From Bacilli bacterium (GTDB lineage: Bacteria; Bacillota_I; Bacilli_A; RF39; UBA660), in contig JAGHGS010000138.1 in assembly GCA_017888105.1 (NCBI GenBank), forward strand, positions 1-7,058: DNA of 7,058 bases. The letters run 5' to 3'. The first letter of the stretch is position 1. Each line of letters opens with the position of its first letter. The translations under genes were made by a program, and so were the position numbers. Of the stretch, positions 1-6,181 are shown piece after piece. The notes beneath the pieces were generated by a model that did not search any database, was not told the DNA's origin, and was given only the letters and a program-made list of their open reading frames with translations.

Positions 1-11
1 CCATTCACCCA

Positions 12-47
12 AACAAAAAATAGTTATCTTCAAGTTAAGATAACTAT
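12..47 (-). terminator. Intrinsic terminator of the surface-protein gene
   Basis: Arms at 20-30 and 37-47 form a perfect 11-bp stem (ATAGTTATCTT against AAGATAACTAT) with a 6-nt loop. On the minus strand it is followed by six T (15-20). It lies 17 bp after the reconstructed TGA stop at 65-67, which supports the gene really ending there and not at 165. Confidence 0.88.
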
Positions 48-64
48 ATATTTACATTTAATTG

Positions 65-166
65 TCATTCAACGACAACATATGGATCGCTACTTGTTCC
101 GGTACCTGATGAAATTTGAATATCTCCTTTAATATTAATAACTGGTCTCACGCCATAACTATTACT
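65..166 (-). pseudogene. C-terminal tail of the surface protein, out of frame with the body
   Basis: This 33-codon open stretch reads SNSYGVRPVINIKGD, then an SSGTGTSSDPYVVVE ending and a TGA stop at 65-67. The pattern GVRPVI.. followed by GTSS.PY is the usual C-terminal end of the WRII-type surface proteins of low-GC gut Bacillota, to which the upstream body belongs (family pattern recalled, not searched). It has no start codon or ribosome site, and its frame closes upstream at a TAA at 179-181. It must therefore be the end of the preceding gene, lost by a one-base change near 165-170 in an AAT/AGT-rich run. Confidence 0.8.
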
Positions 167-1781
167 AACTATTATTATTTAAACTACTACCTACATACAT
201 ATTTTTGGCTGCATAACTTCTTGAAAAAACAGAACCACTCACTTCCATTTCATAAGGAGTCATGGTCCAATAATTAAGGCCAGTATATAAATAAAAACTA
301 GTATTATTCGTTCCATAAACTCCACCAGCAAAAGATACTTCATCAGCACTAATAAGTCCTACTGGATACTGTAAAACTCCATTGCCGTTGCTAGAACCTG
401 ACGCAGTATACAAATCATTAGTATTTGCACAATCAAAACTAGGATTTTTACCACTTTCTAATCTTGCTTGTGAAGTATAAATAGTTGCTTGTTGAGCAGC
501 ACCATCTCCACTACTTGGCGATCTATCTCCACAAAATCCAGCTTCAGTATCAATGTTGGAACTTAAATTCGTTGCCACACTTTGATACCAATTATCTAAA
601 GCACTTTTTATCGCACTAGCCGTTTCATTAGCATGTGTTTCCGAATAATCTGGTGCTCCAATCCCCAAAAATCCGGTACCAGTATCACCATACATATATC
701 CTACATAAGCATTATGATTCGTACTACTATTAAATGAACTAGTACCGATTTGTCCATTTCCCAAGACATCAGTTCCTTGATAAATTAACCTTACACTTCC
801 ATTTGCATTAATTCGAATAATCCGCCAATAAAAACCTACAAAATACACCCAGTTATTCGCTGCTCCTCTAAAATAATAAGTGGTACCACTTCCTTCTGTG
901 CTAGCATACATACCCTCATTAGCTGTTGCAGAAGAATTAAAATTAGGTGTTCCTTTCATTTCAATTACATCTATACCACCATTATCTTCTAATATTTTAT
1001 CACTAAGCAAAATGATCTCCGGCTCAGGATCTGGTGCAGGCTCAGGTTCAGGACCTGGATCAGGGCTTTCCGAACTACTATATTCTGTTTTAATGCTTAT
1101 CACACCATTAAAAGCACCATTAATATCAATATTTTGAGATTCATCTAAATTAGGATATTCTAATACTACAACATAATAAACCGTTTGTCCCTCACTTGTT
1201 GCTTGTAAACTCTCATCACTTAATAACACAAATTCCATACTTTCCGTCGTAGATGAAATTTCACCACTAGATACAACATCTCCTAAAGTATTAAAACCAT
1301 TTTCGGTACAAGTCTCATAATATATTTTGAAAGATGAACTTTCTGTAACTAATTCACAATTTATGCTAGGATTTTGTAAATCATTTGTTCTGTAAACATA
1401 ATAATTTAGAGTAGTGTTAAGGGTATTCTCACCAGTCCAAATTAAATCATAAGTAACAAGTTGATCACCCGTAGCCGTTACACTGATAGCAGATAAGTTT
1501 TTATGCCCAGGATATATATTTAAATCATCGAGATTAATTTCTCCTCTTACAACAATCTCAGTATCTTCCACCACAATGGTTGTCGTAATGTCTTTTATTC
1601 CAACACCTGTATTACTCGTCCTAGATACAAAATAAGCAAAACTGACCCCAAAAGTAGTCAAAAAAAGCAAAGCAAAAAGAATTACAAAAGCTACCCTTTT
1701 ATTCGCAGTATGTTTTGGCTCTACTTTTTCTTCTATTTTTTTAGTTTTTGATACTTTATATTCCCCAGAATCTATATCTTT
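165..1781 (-). CDS. Surface protein, main body: membrane anchor, ectodomain, Pro/Glu linker, WRII-type C-terminal domain
   Basis: The frame is open from a TAG at 1794-1796 to a TAG at 165-167. It has no ATG or GTG start before the hydrophobic segment. The first usable codon, TTG at 1668-1670, lies inside the membrane helix and has no ribosome site. I therefore read this as the continuation of the Lys-rich head (1772-2020) after a -1 shift at 1778-1784. Order: a charged cytoplasmic stretch, then a membrane helix (RVAFVILFALLF...GVSFAYF). The AYF just after the helix resembles SipW-type signal peptides. Next come a first extracellular region with two Cys, an acidic Pro linker (PDPGPEPEPAPDPEPE, 1017-1064), and a second domain with YWRIIRI, GFCGDRSP, FDCAN and YWTMTPYE. 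The ending is cut off by a +1 shift at about 165-170. It is probably a cell-envelope protein exposed outside; its ligand is unknown. It could be a decayed gene, a phase-variable gene, or contain sequencing indels. Confidence 0.75.
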   Translation of the reverse strand, partial: KDIDSGEYKVSKTKKIEEKVEPKHTANKRVAFVILFALLFLTTFGVSFAYFVSRTSNTGVGIKDITTTIVVEDTEIVVRGEINLDDLNIYPGHKNLSAISVTATGDQLVTYDLIWTGENTLNTTLNYYVYRTNDLQNPSINCELVTESSSFKIYYETCTENGFNTLGDVVSSGEISSTTESMEFVLLSDESLQATSEGQTVYYVVVLEYPNLDESQNIDINGAFNGVISIKTEYSSSESPDPGPEPEPAPDPEPEIILLSDKILEDNGGIDVIEMKGTPNFNSSATANEGMYASTEGSGTTYYFRGAANNWVYFVGFYWRIIRINANGSVRLIYQGTDVLGNGQIGTSSFNSSTNHNAYVGYMYGDTGTGFLGIGAPDYSETHANETASAIKSALDNWYQSVATNLSSNIDTEAGFCGDRSPSSGDGAAQQATIYTSQARLESGKNPSFDCANTNDLYTASGSSNGNGVLQYPVGLISADEVSFAGGVYGTNNTSFYLYTGLNYWTMTPYEMEVSGSVFSRSYAAKNMYVGSSLNNNS

Positions 1782-2020
1782 TTTATTAATTGACTAATAT
1801 TTTTATTTTTAGAATCATTTGCAACTTTCGATTTCGATTGTATATTTGCCTTTTTTACATTTTTTACTTTTTGCTCTCCAGTTTTTACTTGCTTAGTATT
1901 TTTATTTCCAGTTTGGCCTTTTTTATCATTAACTTTTTTAACAACAGTTGTTTTACTAATATTCTTTTTTTGAGAACGATTATTTTTGTTTTTAGAATTA
2001 GTACTTTTTTTATTAGCCAA
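1772..2020 (-). CDS. Lys/Asn-rich cytoplasmic head of the surface protein
   Basis: This stretch has 82 codons, rich in Lys, Asn, Ser and Gln, with no hydrophobic segment. I place the start at TTG 2018-2020 (MANKKSTNSK). The longer GTG choice at 2027-2029 sits inside the ribosome site AGAGGGTGAT (2025-2034). The frame stops at TAG 1772-1774, right after an A_AAA_AAG heptamer at 1778-1784. The -1 frame opened there continues with KKDIDSGEYKVSKTKK and the membrane helix. A short basic cytoplasmic tail before a membrane anchor is common in surface proteins of this group, and the gene's only good promoter and ribosome site are here. I therefore infer that this is the N-terminus of the surface protein. 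A free basic 82-residue protein is the alternative. Confidence 0.6.
   Translation of the reverse strand: MANKKSTNSKNKNNRSQKKNISKTTVVKKVNDKKGQTGNKNTKQVKTGEQKVKNVKKANIQSKSKVANDSKNKNISQLIKKI
1778..1784 (-). other. A_AAA_AAG heptamer, candidate -1 frameshift site
   Basis: In the frame of the head the codons are ATA AAA AAG, so the heptamer sits in the exact phase for -1 slippage, as in E. coli dnaX and several insertion sequences. After slippage the reading continues as AAA AAA GAT into the surface-protein body. The zero-frame stop TAG follows at once (1772-1774). The only downstream stem I see is short (ATTC/GAAT around a TGGG loop), and no clear stimulatory Shine-Dalgarno lies upstream. A lost A in a homopolymer is equally possible. 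Confidence 0.45.
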
Positions 2021-2024
2021 TGAA

Positions 2025-2034
2025 ATCACCCTCT
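2025..2034 (-). promoter_or_regulatory. Ribosome binding site deciding the TTG start at 2020
   Basis: AGAGGGTGAT agrees with the anti-Shine-Dalgarno complement AGGAGGTGAT at 8 of 10 positions. The core is 9 nt before TTG 2018-2020. The possible GTG start (2027-2029) overlaps the site itself and is therefore unlikely. Confidence 0.6.
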
Positions 2035-2053
2035 ACTATTATTTATCTATTTA

Positions 2054-2081
2054 AATATACAAAAAAGTAAGGGAAAGTCAA
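2054..2081 (-). promoter_or_regulatory. Sigma-A type promoter of the surface-protein gene
   Basis: The -35 TTGACT (2076-2081) and the -10 TATATT (2054-2059) are separated by 16 nt. Each matches the consensus at 5 of 6. The predicted transcription start is near 2047, about 27 nt before the TTG start. The promoter begins 6 bp after the DUF421 stop codon, so the surface gene can be transcribed on its own. Confidence 0.65.
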
Positions 2082-2087
2082 TAACTT

Positions 2088-2738
2088 TTATTTAATCGTT
2101 TCATCTCTTTTCACTAAATATATTTTTCCACTTTTATAAAAAGCATAAAACACATCTTTAACATTTAATTTCTTCTTTTCTAACTCTCTTTCTAACCACA
2201 CTTTTGTCTTATGAATATATTTAAGAGCTTTATCTTGAATCGTACCATCTACAATTAAAGGCATAGGATAAGCACTCTTTATTCTAAAGAAATTATATTT
2301 AAAAACAGATAATTTTCCATTTGGTTCTAAAAAAGCATATTCTACATCTTCTATATTTCTTATTTCTTTTTGTCTTAAACTTAAAAGTAGATCATCCATA
2401 CTATATCTTTGTTTTACCATTTCATGATAATTAATCTTACCATTTACAATAATTAAAGAAGGTTTACCACCAAAGATTGTTCGAAAAGTTCTTGATTTAA
2501 TTGAAATATAAGCTAGTAATAATTCAAGTATCACTAAAAGAGTAATAGGTGCAATTGTTAAAATAATAGAATCATTAATATTTTCAATACTAATAGCCAC
2601 TAACTCGGCAATTAGAATAGATACAATTAAATCAATAATCCCTAATTGTCCTACTTCTCTTTTCCCCATAATACGATAAGCAAGTGTTATAAAAAAATAA
2701 AAGAATAACGTTCGAAACATCACATTAAATAGTTCCAT
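2088..2738 (-). CDS. DUF421 family membrane protein (YetF-like)
   Basis: 216 residues. Three hydrophobic helices lie at about 5-21, 31-52 and 58-79. Between the first two is the family signature MGKREVGQLGIIDLIVSIL (24-42). A cytoplasmic part follows with GKPSLIIVNGKIN (91-103), the LLLSLRQKEIRNIEDVEYAFLEPNGKLSV-type block (about 117-145) and a C-terminal extension. This matches DUF421 proteins such as Bacillus YetF, YrbG and YkjA in order and length. Members are cytoplasmic-membrane proteins, some linked to spore envelope or stress phenotypes, and no biochemical activity is firmly established. ATG 2736-2738 is preceded by AGGTGAT (2744-2750) at a 5-nt spacing. I see no terminator between it and the surface-protein promoter. 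Confidence 0.88.
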   Translation of the reverse strand: MELFNVMFRTLFFYFFITLAYRIMGKREVGQLGIIDLIVSILIAELVAISIENINDSIILTIAPITLLVILELLLAYISIKSRTFRTIFGGKPSLIIVNGKINYHEMVKQRYSMDDLLLSLRQKEIRNIEDVEYAFLEPNGKLSVFKYNFFRIKSAYPMPLIVDGTIQDKALKYIHKTKVWLERELEKKKLNVKDVFYAFYKSGKIYLVKRDETIK

Positions 2739-2841
2739 TTAAAATCACCTACTATTATTATGTTTGAAGATTTATTTTTTTAAACACAACTTTTTAGTAT
2801 TATTTTAACTGCTCATAATATAATTTAATAGGTGATAATGA
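2739..2841. promoter_or_regulatory. Divergent intergenic region between DUF421 and TIGR04086 genes
   Basis: The 103 bp serve two divergent genes, and both carry an AGGTGAT ribosome site 5 nt before their ATG. A TATAAT at 2819-2824 and a TATTAT at 2798-2803 are possible plus-strand -10 boxes. The first would place the transcript start on the ribosome site, and neither has a convincing -35. Minus-strand promoter elements are equally unclear. The region surely holds promoters, but I cannot place them. Confidence 0.4.
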
Positions 2842-3210
2842 ATGAATAAATTATTAAACTATTTAAAATACTTTGGTTTATTTTGTATTTTTATTATTGT
2901 GATAGCAATTATTACATCTCTTATTAATTTAACAGGAATAAAAAGTATAACAATATCAAAATTATCTGTTATATTAACTGCCCTATCTTTCTTTATAATC
3001 AGTTTATTAGCTAGCAACAAAACAAAAGAAAGAGGTATTGTACTCGGTTTAAAACTAGGTTTATCTTTTATTATTATATTAATATTAGTTAATTTAATAG
3101 TTTTTAAAAGTCCATTTAATATCGATAGATTAATTTACTATATTATATTATTAGCAAGTAGTCTACTTGGTGGTTCCATAGGTAAAAATATCAAACTAAA
3201 AAGAAAATAA
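2842..3210 (+). CDS. TIGR04086-type four-helix membrane protein (DUF3792/YrzE-like)
   Basis: 122 residues and very hydrophobic. Four membrane helices lie at about 8-30, 40-58, 66-88 and 96-113, with short loops, a basic NKTKERG loop after helix 2 and a basic tail (KNIKLKRK). The size, the helix count and the last-helix motif SSLLGGSIGKN fit the TIGR04086/DUF3792 family of small Bacillota membrane proteins, whose role is unknown to me. ATG 2842 follows AGGTGAT (2830-2836) by 5 nt. An ATG 4 nt upstream is out of frame and closes after three codons. The gene runs toward the ORF6N array and ends only 8 bp from the stop codon of its last gene. No terminator is visible there, so the two transcripts probably overlap. 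Confidence 0.8.
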   Translation: MNKLLNYLKYFGLFCIFIIVIAIITSLINLTGIKSITISKLSVILTALSFFIISLLASNKTKERGIVLGLKLGLSFIIILILVNLIVFKSPFNIDRLIYYIILLASSLLGGSIGKNIKLKRK

Positions 3211-3218
3211 AATACGAA

Positions 3219-3893
3219 TTATTTAATATTATGAATTCTATCTAAAAGCAAGTTTCTAATACTTTCATCATCAATCAAATTAATTGAAAATGTTTTATAA
3301 CCAATACGATTGATACTAGCACCACAATGATAAACTATTTCATTATCTAATATAAAATATCTATCATGAAATGTATTATTATATTTTACTATCAAATTAT
3401 GATATTCTTTATGATACTCTTCTATCATTGACTCTTTTAACAAATTATTTTTCTTAGTTATAATAACCACTTTTATATTTAAATCTTTAACAATATCAAG
3501 TATTTTTTTATCAGCATAATTATCAATAATAATTAATTCTTTTTTGGCACTATTAAAAATATCTAATATCTTAGAATAAGCATCATATATTTGTCCATTA
3601 AAATAAATTTCACTTATCTTTCTCTTTTCTTCAAAACATTTAAATGTATCTTTTAATGCTTTAATTTCCAAATCATGTTCATATAATTTACTTTTAATAG
3701 CTTGTTGTTCTAATAAATTATTTGATATATATTTACGCATTAAAACGAAAGCATCCATTATTATAATACTTACTTCTTCAGCTACCGGTGTTCTAAGAAC
3801 TGTGGCAAGCATAGCAACGTCTTCTTCTGTAAAGACATATGGTAAAGTTCTAGACATATTGCTTATTTTTGTGGTTTCAGATTGAAACCGCAA
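3219..3893 (-). CDS. Array copy A, 3' part: ORF6N C-terminal half plus PLD-like domain
   Basis: 224 residues from TTG 3891-3893, which has no ribosome site. It is best read as the second part of one gene with 3898-4158. It begins inside the coding palindrome (RFQSET) and carries LPYVFTEEDVAMLATVLRTPVAEEV, a helical link, EIYFNGQIYDAYSKILDIF, LIIIDNYADKKILDIV, then HDRYFILD and HCGASINRIGYKTF. The last two form one PLD-type half-site (HxKx4D with Arg for Lys, then GASxN for GSxN). Removing 55 bp between the two palindrome copies joins it in frame to the upstream part and gives an 885-nt gene, the same length as copies C and D. A TTG restart 4 nt after the upstream TGA is possible but poorly supported. 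Confidence 0.75.
   Translation of the reverse strand: MRFQSETTKISNMSRTLPYVFTEEDVAMLATVLRTPVAEEVSIIIMDAFVLMRKYISNNLLEQQAIKSKLYEHDLEIKALKDTFKCFEEKRKISEIYFNGQIYDAYSKILDIFNSAKKELIIIDNYADKKILDIVKDLNIKVVIITKKNNLLKESMIEEYHKEYHNLIVKYNNTFHDRYFILDNEIVYHCGASINRIGYKTFSINLIDDESIRNLLLDRIHNIK
3873..3889. repeat. Coding palindrome A2 (second copy in gene A)
   Basis: GGTTTCA and TGAAACC arms (7 bp) flank a 3-bp centre. All 17 bp are identical to the core of palindrome A1, 55 bp away. It encodes RFQSET in the frame of the 3' part of gene A. Confidence 0.85.
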
Positions 3894-3897
3894 TTTA

Positions 3898-4158
3898 TCA
3901 AGAATATTTACCTTGTTCTAATTCTAAGGTTTCAGATTGAAACCTTGAAATACTATTTACTTCTTCAATAGTTAGTTGAAACATAAATCGTTTTGGAAAC
4001 CGATTAATATGTCTTTTAACTGCTAAATTAATTGTTTTTGTTCCATTAACGCAACCATAAAGTCGTGCTAAATCACTATCAAGCATTACTTGTCTGCCTC
4101 TAATCTCATAAATTAAATTTTCAATTATCTCATCATTTTTTAACACAATATCTTTCAT
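3898..4158 (-). CDS. Array copy A, 5' part: truncated ORF6N DNA-binding domain
   Basis: 86 residues reading MKDIVLKNDEIIENLIYEIR and onward, then the ORF6N core: GRQVMLDSDLARLYG, TKTINLAVKRHINRFPKRFMFQLTIEE. It runs into palindrome A1 (RFQSET), then nine odd residues (LELEQGKYS) and TGA TAA. I chose ATG 4156-4158 because an upstream in-frame ATG at 4168-4170 overlaps the ribosome site GGAGG (4164-4168). ORF6N is known as a DNA-binding domain of phage and bacterial regulators. The stop falls in the extra 38 bp between the two palindrome copies, so the gene looks like a chimera of two paralogues joined at the palindrome. If translated as it stands, it would give a short DNA-binding fragment without the nuclease-like domain. 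Confidence 0.75.
   Translation of the reverse strand: MKDIVLKNDEIIENLIYEIRGRQVMLDSDLARLYGCVNGTKTINLAVKRHINRFPKRFMFQLTIEEVNSISRFQSETLELEQGKYS
3926..3946. repeat. Coding palindrome A1
   Basis: Arms AAGGTTTCA and TGAAACCTT (9 bp each) flank a 3-bp centre. It codes for RFQSET in the 5' part of gene A and shares 17 bp with A2 at 3873-3889. Confidence 0.88.
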
Positions 4159-4163
4159 CCAAA

Positions 4164-4168
4164 CCTCC
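4164..4168 (-). promoter_or_regulatory. Ribosome binding site of copy A
   Basis: GGAGG lies 5 nt before ATG 4156-4158 and overlaps the upstream in-frame ATG at 4168-4170, which rules out that longer start. This spacer differs from the one shared exactly before B and C (AAAGATGGGGATTTTGG), so A joined the array separately or has diverged. Confidence 0.6.
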
Positions 4169-4174
4169 ATTCTT

Positions 4175-4227
4175 CTAAATATTATTTATTTTATCAATTA
4201 ATAAATCACGCATATCACTATCATCAA
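4175..4227 (-). pseudogene. Out-of-frame C-terminal tail of copy B
   Basis: In the frame ending at TAG 4175-4177 the DNA still reads ASVNRIGYKTFSINLIDD, then a DLLIDKINNI ending, the same end as in copies A, C and D. It is joined to gene B by restoring one G in the GGG run at 4273-4275. The part of this tail upstream of 4227 is overlapped by B's shifted reading. Confidence 0.8.
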
Positions 4228-5064
4228 TCAAATTAATTGAAAAAGTTTTATAGCCAATTCGATTAACACTGGCCCACAATGATAAACTATTTCATTATCT
4301 AATATAAAATATCTATCATGGAATGTATCATTGTATTTTAATGTTAAATTATGATATTCTTTATGATACTCTTCTATCGTTGAATCTTTTAATAAATTAT
4401 TTTTCCTAGTTATAATAACCACTTTTATATTTAAATCTTTAACAATATCAAGTATTTTTTTATCGGCATAACTATCAATGATAATTAATTCATTTTTAGC
4501 ACCATTAAAAATATCTAATATTTTCGAATAGGCATCATATATCTGTCCATCGAAATAAATTTCATGTACTTTCCTTTTTTCTTCAAATTTTTGAAATGTA
4601 TCTTCAAGTTTATTAATTCTATGATGATCTTCTAATACCAAATCGTAAAGATTTTGATGTTCAACTAAATTTTTTGATATATATTTACGCATAGAAACAA
4701 AAGCATCCATTATTCTAATGCTTACTTCTTCAGCTACTGGTGTTCTAAGTACTGTTGCAAGCATGGCAACACCTTCTTCTGTAAATACATATGGCTTATT
4801 ATATTTTCCTCCACGAGTTTCCATTTTCCCATATTTGGTTTCAAGTTGAAACCGAATATTTTCACTTTCTTCAATAGTTAATTGAAACATAAATCGTTTT
4901 GGAAATCGATTAATATGTCTTTTAACTGCTAAATTAATCGTTTTTGTTCCATTAGCACAACCATAAAGTCGTGCTAAATCACTATCAAGCATTACTTGTC
5001 TGCCTCTAATCTCATAAATTAAACTTGTTAGTTTTACATCATTTTTTAAAATAATATCATTCAT
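4228..5064 (-). CDS. Array copy B: ORF6N plus PLD-like protein, frameshifted at the C-terminus
   Basis: 278 residues, of which the first 264 match the paralogues and the last 14 (PVLIELAIKLFQLI) are out of frame. The ORF6N core spans about 10-98: GRQVMLDSDLARLYG, TKTINLAVKRHINRFPKRFMFQLTIEE, RFQLET on the palindrome, and KPYVFTEEGVAMLATVLRT. A helical linker follows, then the PLD-like domain EIYFDGQIYDAYSKILDIF, LIIIDSYADKKILDIV, HDRYFILDNEIVYHCG. The shift comes directly after HCG, so the His, Arg and Asp of the HKD-like motif stay but the GASxN element is lost. One missing G at 4273-4275 explains it. Restored, the gene would run to 4175 (296 residues). ATG 5062-5064 lies 17 bp after the stop of C, with a GGGG ribosome site at 5072-5075. 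A homopolymer sequencing error is possible. Confidence 0.82.
   Translation of the reverse strand: MNDIILKNDVKLTSLIYEIRGRQVMLDSDLARLYGCANGTKTINLAVKRHINRFPKRFMFQLTIEESENIRFQLETKYGKMETRGGKYNKPYVFTEEGVAMLATVLRTPVAEEVSIRIMDAFVSMRKYISKNLVEHQNLYDLVLEDHHRINKLEDTFQKFEEKRKVHEIYFDGQIYDAYSKILDIFNGAKNELIIIDSYADKKILDIVKDLNIKVVIITRKNNLLKDSTIEEYHKEYHNLTLKYNDTFHDRYFILDNEIVYHCGPVLIELAIKLFQLI
4831..4859. repeat. Coding palindrome B
   Basis: Perfect core GGTTTCAA, one centre base, TTGAAACC (4837-4853). Past one mismatch (4836/4854) five further pairs extend it to 29 bp. On the coding strand the core encodes RFQLET. Confidence 0.88.
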
Positions 5065-5081
5065 CCAAAATCCCCATCTTT

Positions 5082-5966
5082 CTAAATTTTATTTATTTTA
5101 TCTATCAACATTTCTCTAATACTATCATCACCTACTAAAGTAATAGAAAAAGTTTTATACCCAATCCTATTAATACTAGCCCCACAATGATAAACTATTT
5201 CATTATCTAATATAAAACATCTATCATGAAATGTATTATCATACTTTATTGTTAAATTATGATATTGTTTATTATATCTTTCTATATCTTGATTAGTTAA
5301 TAAACCATTACTTTTCGTAATTAATAACACCGATATATTTAATCTTTTAATCATATCAAGTATCACATTATCAGCATAACTATCAATAATAATTAATTCT
5401 TTTTTAGCACTATGAAAAATATCTAATATCTTAGAATAAGCATCATATATTTGCCCATCAAAATAAATTTCACTTATCTTTCTCTTTTCTTCAAATTGAT
5501 TAAATGAAGTTTCAAGTACTTTTATTTTCTCATGGTCTTCTAATACTAAGTCGTTAATATATTTTTGCTCTATTAAATTTGCAGATATATATTTGCGCAT
5601 AGCAACAAAAGCACGCATAATATTTACGCTTACTTGTGATGCGATAGGTGTCCTAAGAACTGTAGCAAGCATGGCAACGCCTTGTTCTGTAAATACATAA
5701 GAAAGTTTTCTTTGCCCACCATGTTCTTTCCAACTTGAAGTCCCAAATTGGGACTTCAAATTTAACAATTCTTCATATGTTAATTGAAAGTAGAAATCAT
5801 TAGGAAATTTTTCGATATGTCTTTTTACTGCTTGATTAATTGTTTTTGTTCCATTAGCACAACCATAAAGCCTTGCTAAATCACTATCAAGCATTACTTG
5901 TTTTCCTCTAATTTCATAAATTAAACTTGTTAGTTTTACTTCATTTTTTAAAATAATATCATTCAT
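5082..5966 (-). CDS. Array copy C: intact ORF6N plus PLD-like protein
   Basis: 294 residues, the only undamaged member. ORF6N domain about 10-120: GKQVMLDSDLARLYG (21-35), TKTINQAVKRHIEKFPNDFYFQLTYEE (40-66), LKSQFGTSSW on the palindrome (70-79), and YVFTEQGVAMLATVLRT (90-106). A helical, probably coiled linker spans about 120-165. The PLD-like domain runs about 166-294: EIYFDGQIYDAYSKILDIF, LIIIDSYADN (191-200), one HKD-like motif with H247, R249 in place of Lys, and D254, then GASIN (262-266). A single half-site suggests dimerisation if it is active; Arg for Lys leaves catalysis doubtful. The family link is to KilA-N/ORF6N-type DNA-binding proteins of phages and accessory islands. ATG 5964-5966 has a GGGG ribosome site 7 nt upstream. 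C is the most divergent copy in its linker and palindrome, and has Cys after HDR where the others have Tyr. Confidence 0.88.
   Translation of the reverse strand: MNDIILKNEVKLTSLIYEIRGKQVMLDSDLARLYGCANGTKTINQAVKRHIEKFPNDFYFQLTYEELLNLKSQFGTSSWKEHGGQRKLSYVFTEQGVAMLATVLRTPIASQVSVNIMRAFVAMRKYISANLIEQKYINDLVLEDHEKIKVLETSFNQFEEKRKISEIYFDGQIYDAYSKILDIFHSAKKELIIIDSYADNVILDMIKRLNISVLLITKSNGLLTNQDIERYNKQYHNLTIKYDNTFHDRCFILDNEIVYHCGASINRIGYKTFSITLVGDDSIREMLIDKINKI
5735..5759. repeat. Coding palindrome C (different arm sequence)
   Basis: A perfect inverted repeat with 12-bp arms (TTGAAGTCCCAA and TTGGGACTTCAA) around one base. It encodes LKSQFGTS. Its centre falls on the same codon base as in A, B and D, although the outer arms are different. 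Confidence 0.92.
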
Positions 5967-5983
5967 CCAAAATCCCCATCTTT

Positions 5984-6181
5984 CTAAATTTTATTTATTT
6001 TATCTATCAACATTTTTCTAATACTTTCATCATCAATCAAATTAATTGAAAATGTTTTGTAACCAATACGATTAATACTAGCACCACAATGATAAAGTAC
6101 TTCATTATCTAATATAAAATATCTATCATGAAAAGTATTATCATATTTTATTGTTAAATTATGATATTGTTTATTATATCT
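5984..6181 (-). pseudogene. Remnant PLD-like C-terminus of copy D
   Basis: In the same frame as D, beyond its stop, the DNA stays open and conserved. It reads RYNKQYHNLTIKYDNTFHD, then RYFILDNEVLYHCGASINRI, and ends in KMLIDKINKI with TAG at 5984-5986. All PLD-motif residues (His, Arg, Asp, GASIN) are kept, so the inactivation is recent. It has no start or ribosome site of its own. Confidence 0.85.

Noticed and set aside
880..1137. Plus-strand open frame of 85 codons
   Set aside because: It is the antisense of the surface-protein gene; its Gly/Ser repeat is just the reverse of the Pro/Glu linker. No ribosome site.
1668..1670. TTG as the true start of the surface protein
   Set aside because: It lies within the membrane helix, has no ribosome site, and the open frame upstream encodes the rest of the helix and its basic flank.
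1790..2023. Plus-strand hydrophobic open frame of 77 codons
   Set aside because: It is antisense to the Lys-rich head (AAA codons become TTT, giving Phe), with no ribosome site or family resemblance.
2819..2824. TATAAT as the -10 of the TIGR04086-type gene
   Set aside because: Transcription would begin on the ribosome site, and there is no -35 at the proper distance, so I did not call it as a separate promoter.
3898..3900. Alternative genetic code with TGA as Trp to explain the stop in copy A
   Set aside because: TAA follows immediately, the other array stops are TAG or TAA, and TGG is used for Trp elsewhere in the window.
4168..4170. Upstream ATG as the start of copy A
   Set aside because: It overlaps the GGAGG ribosome site, and the paralogues all start at the position of the second ATG.
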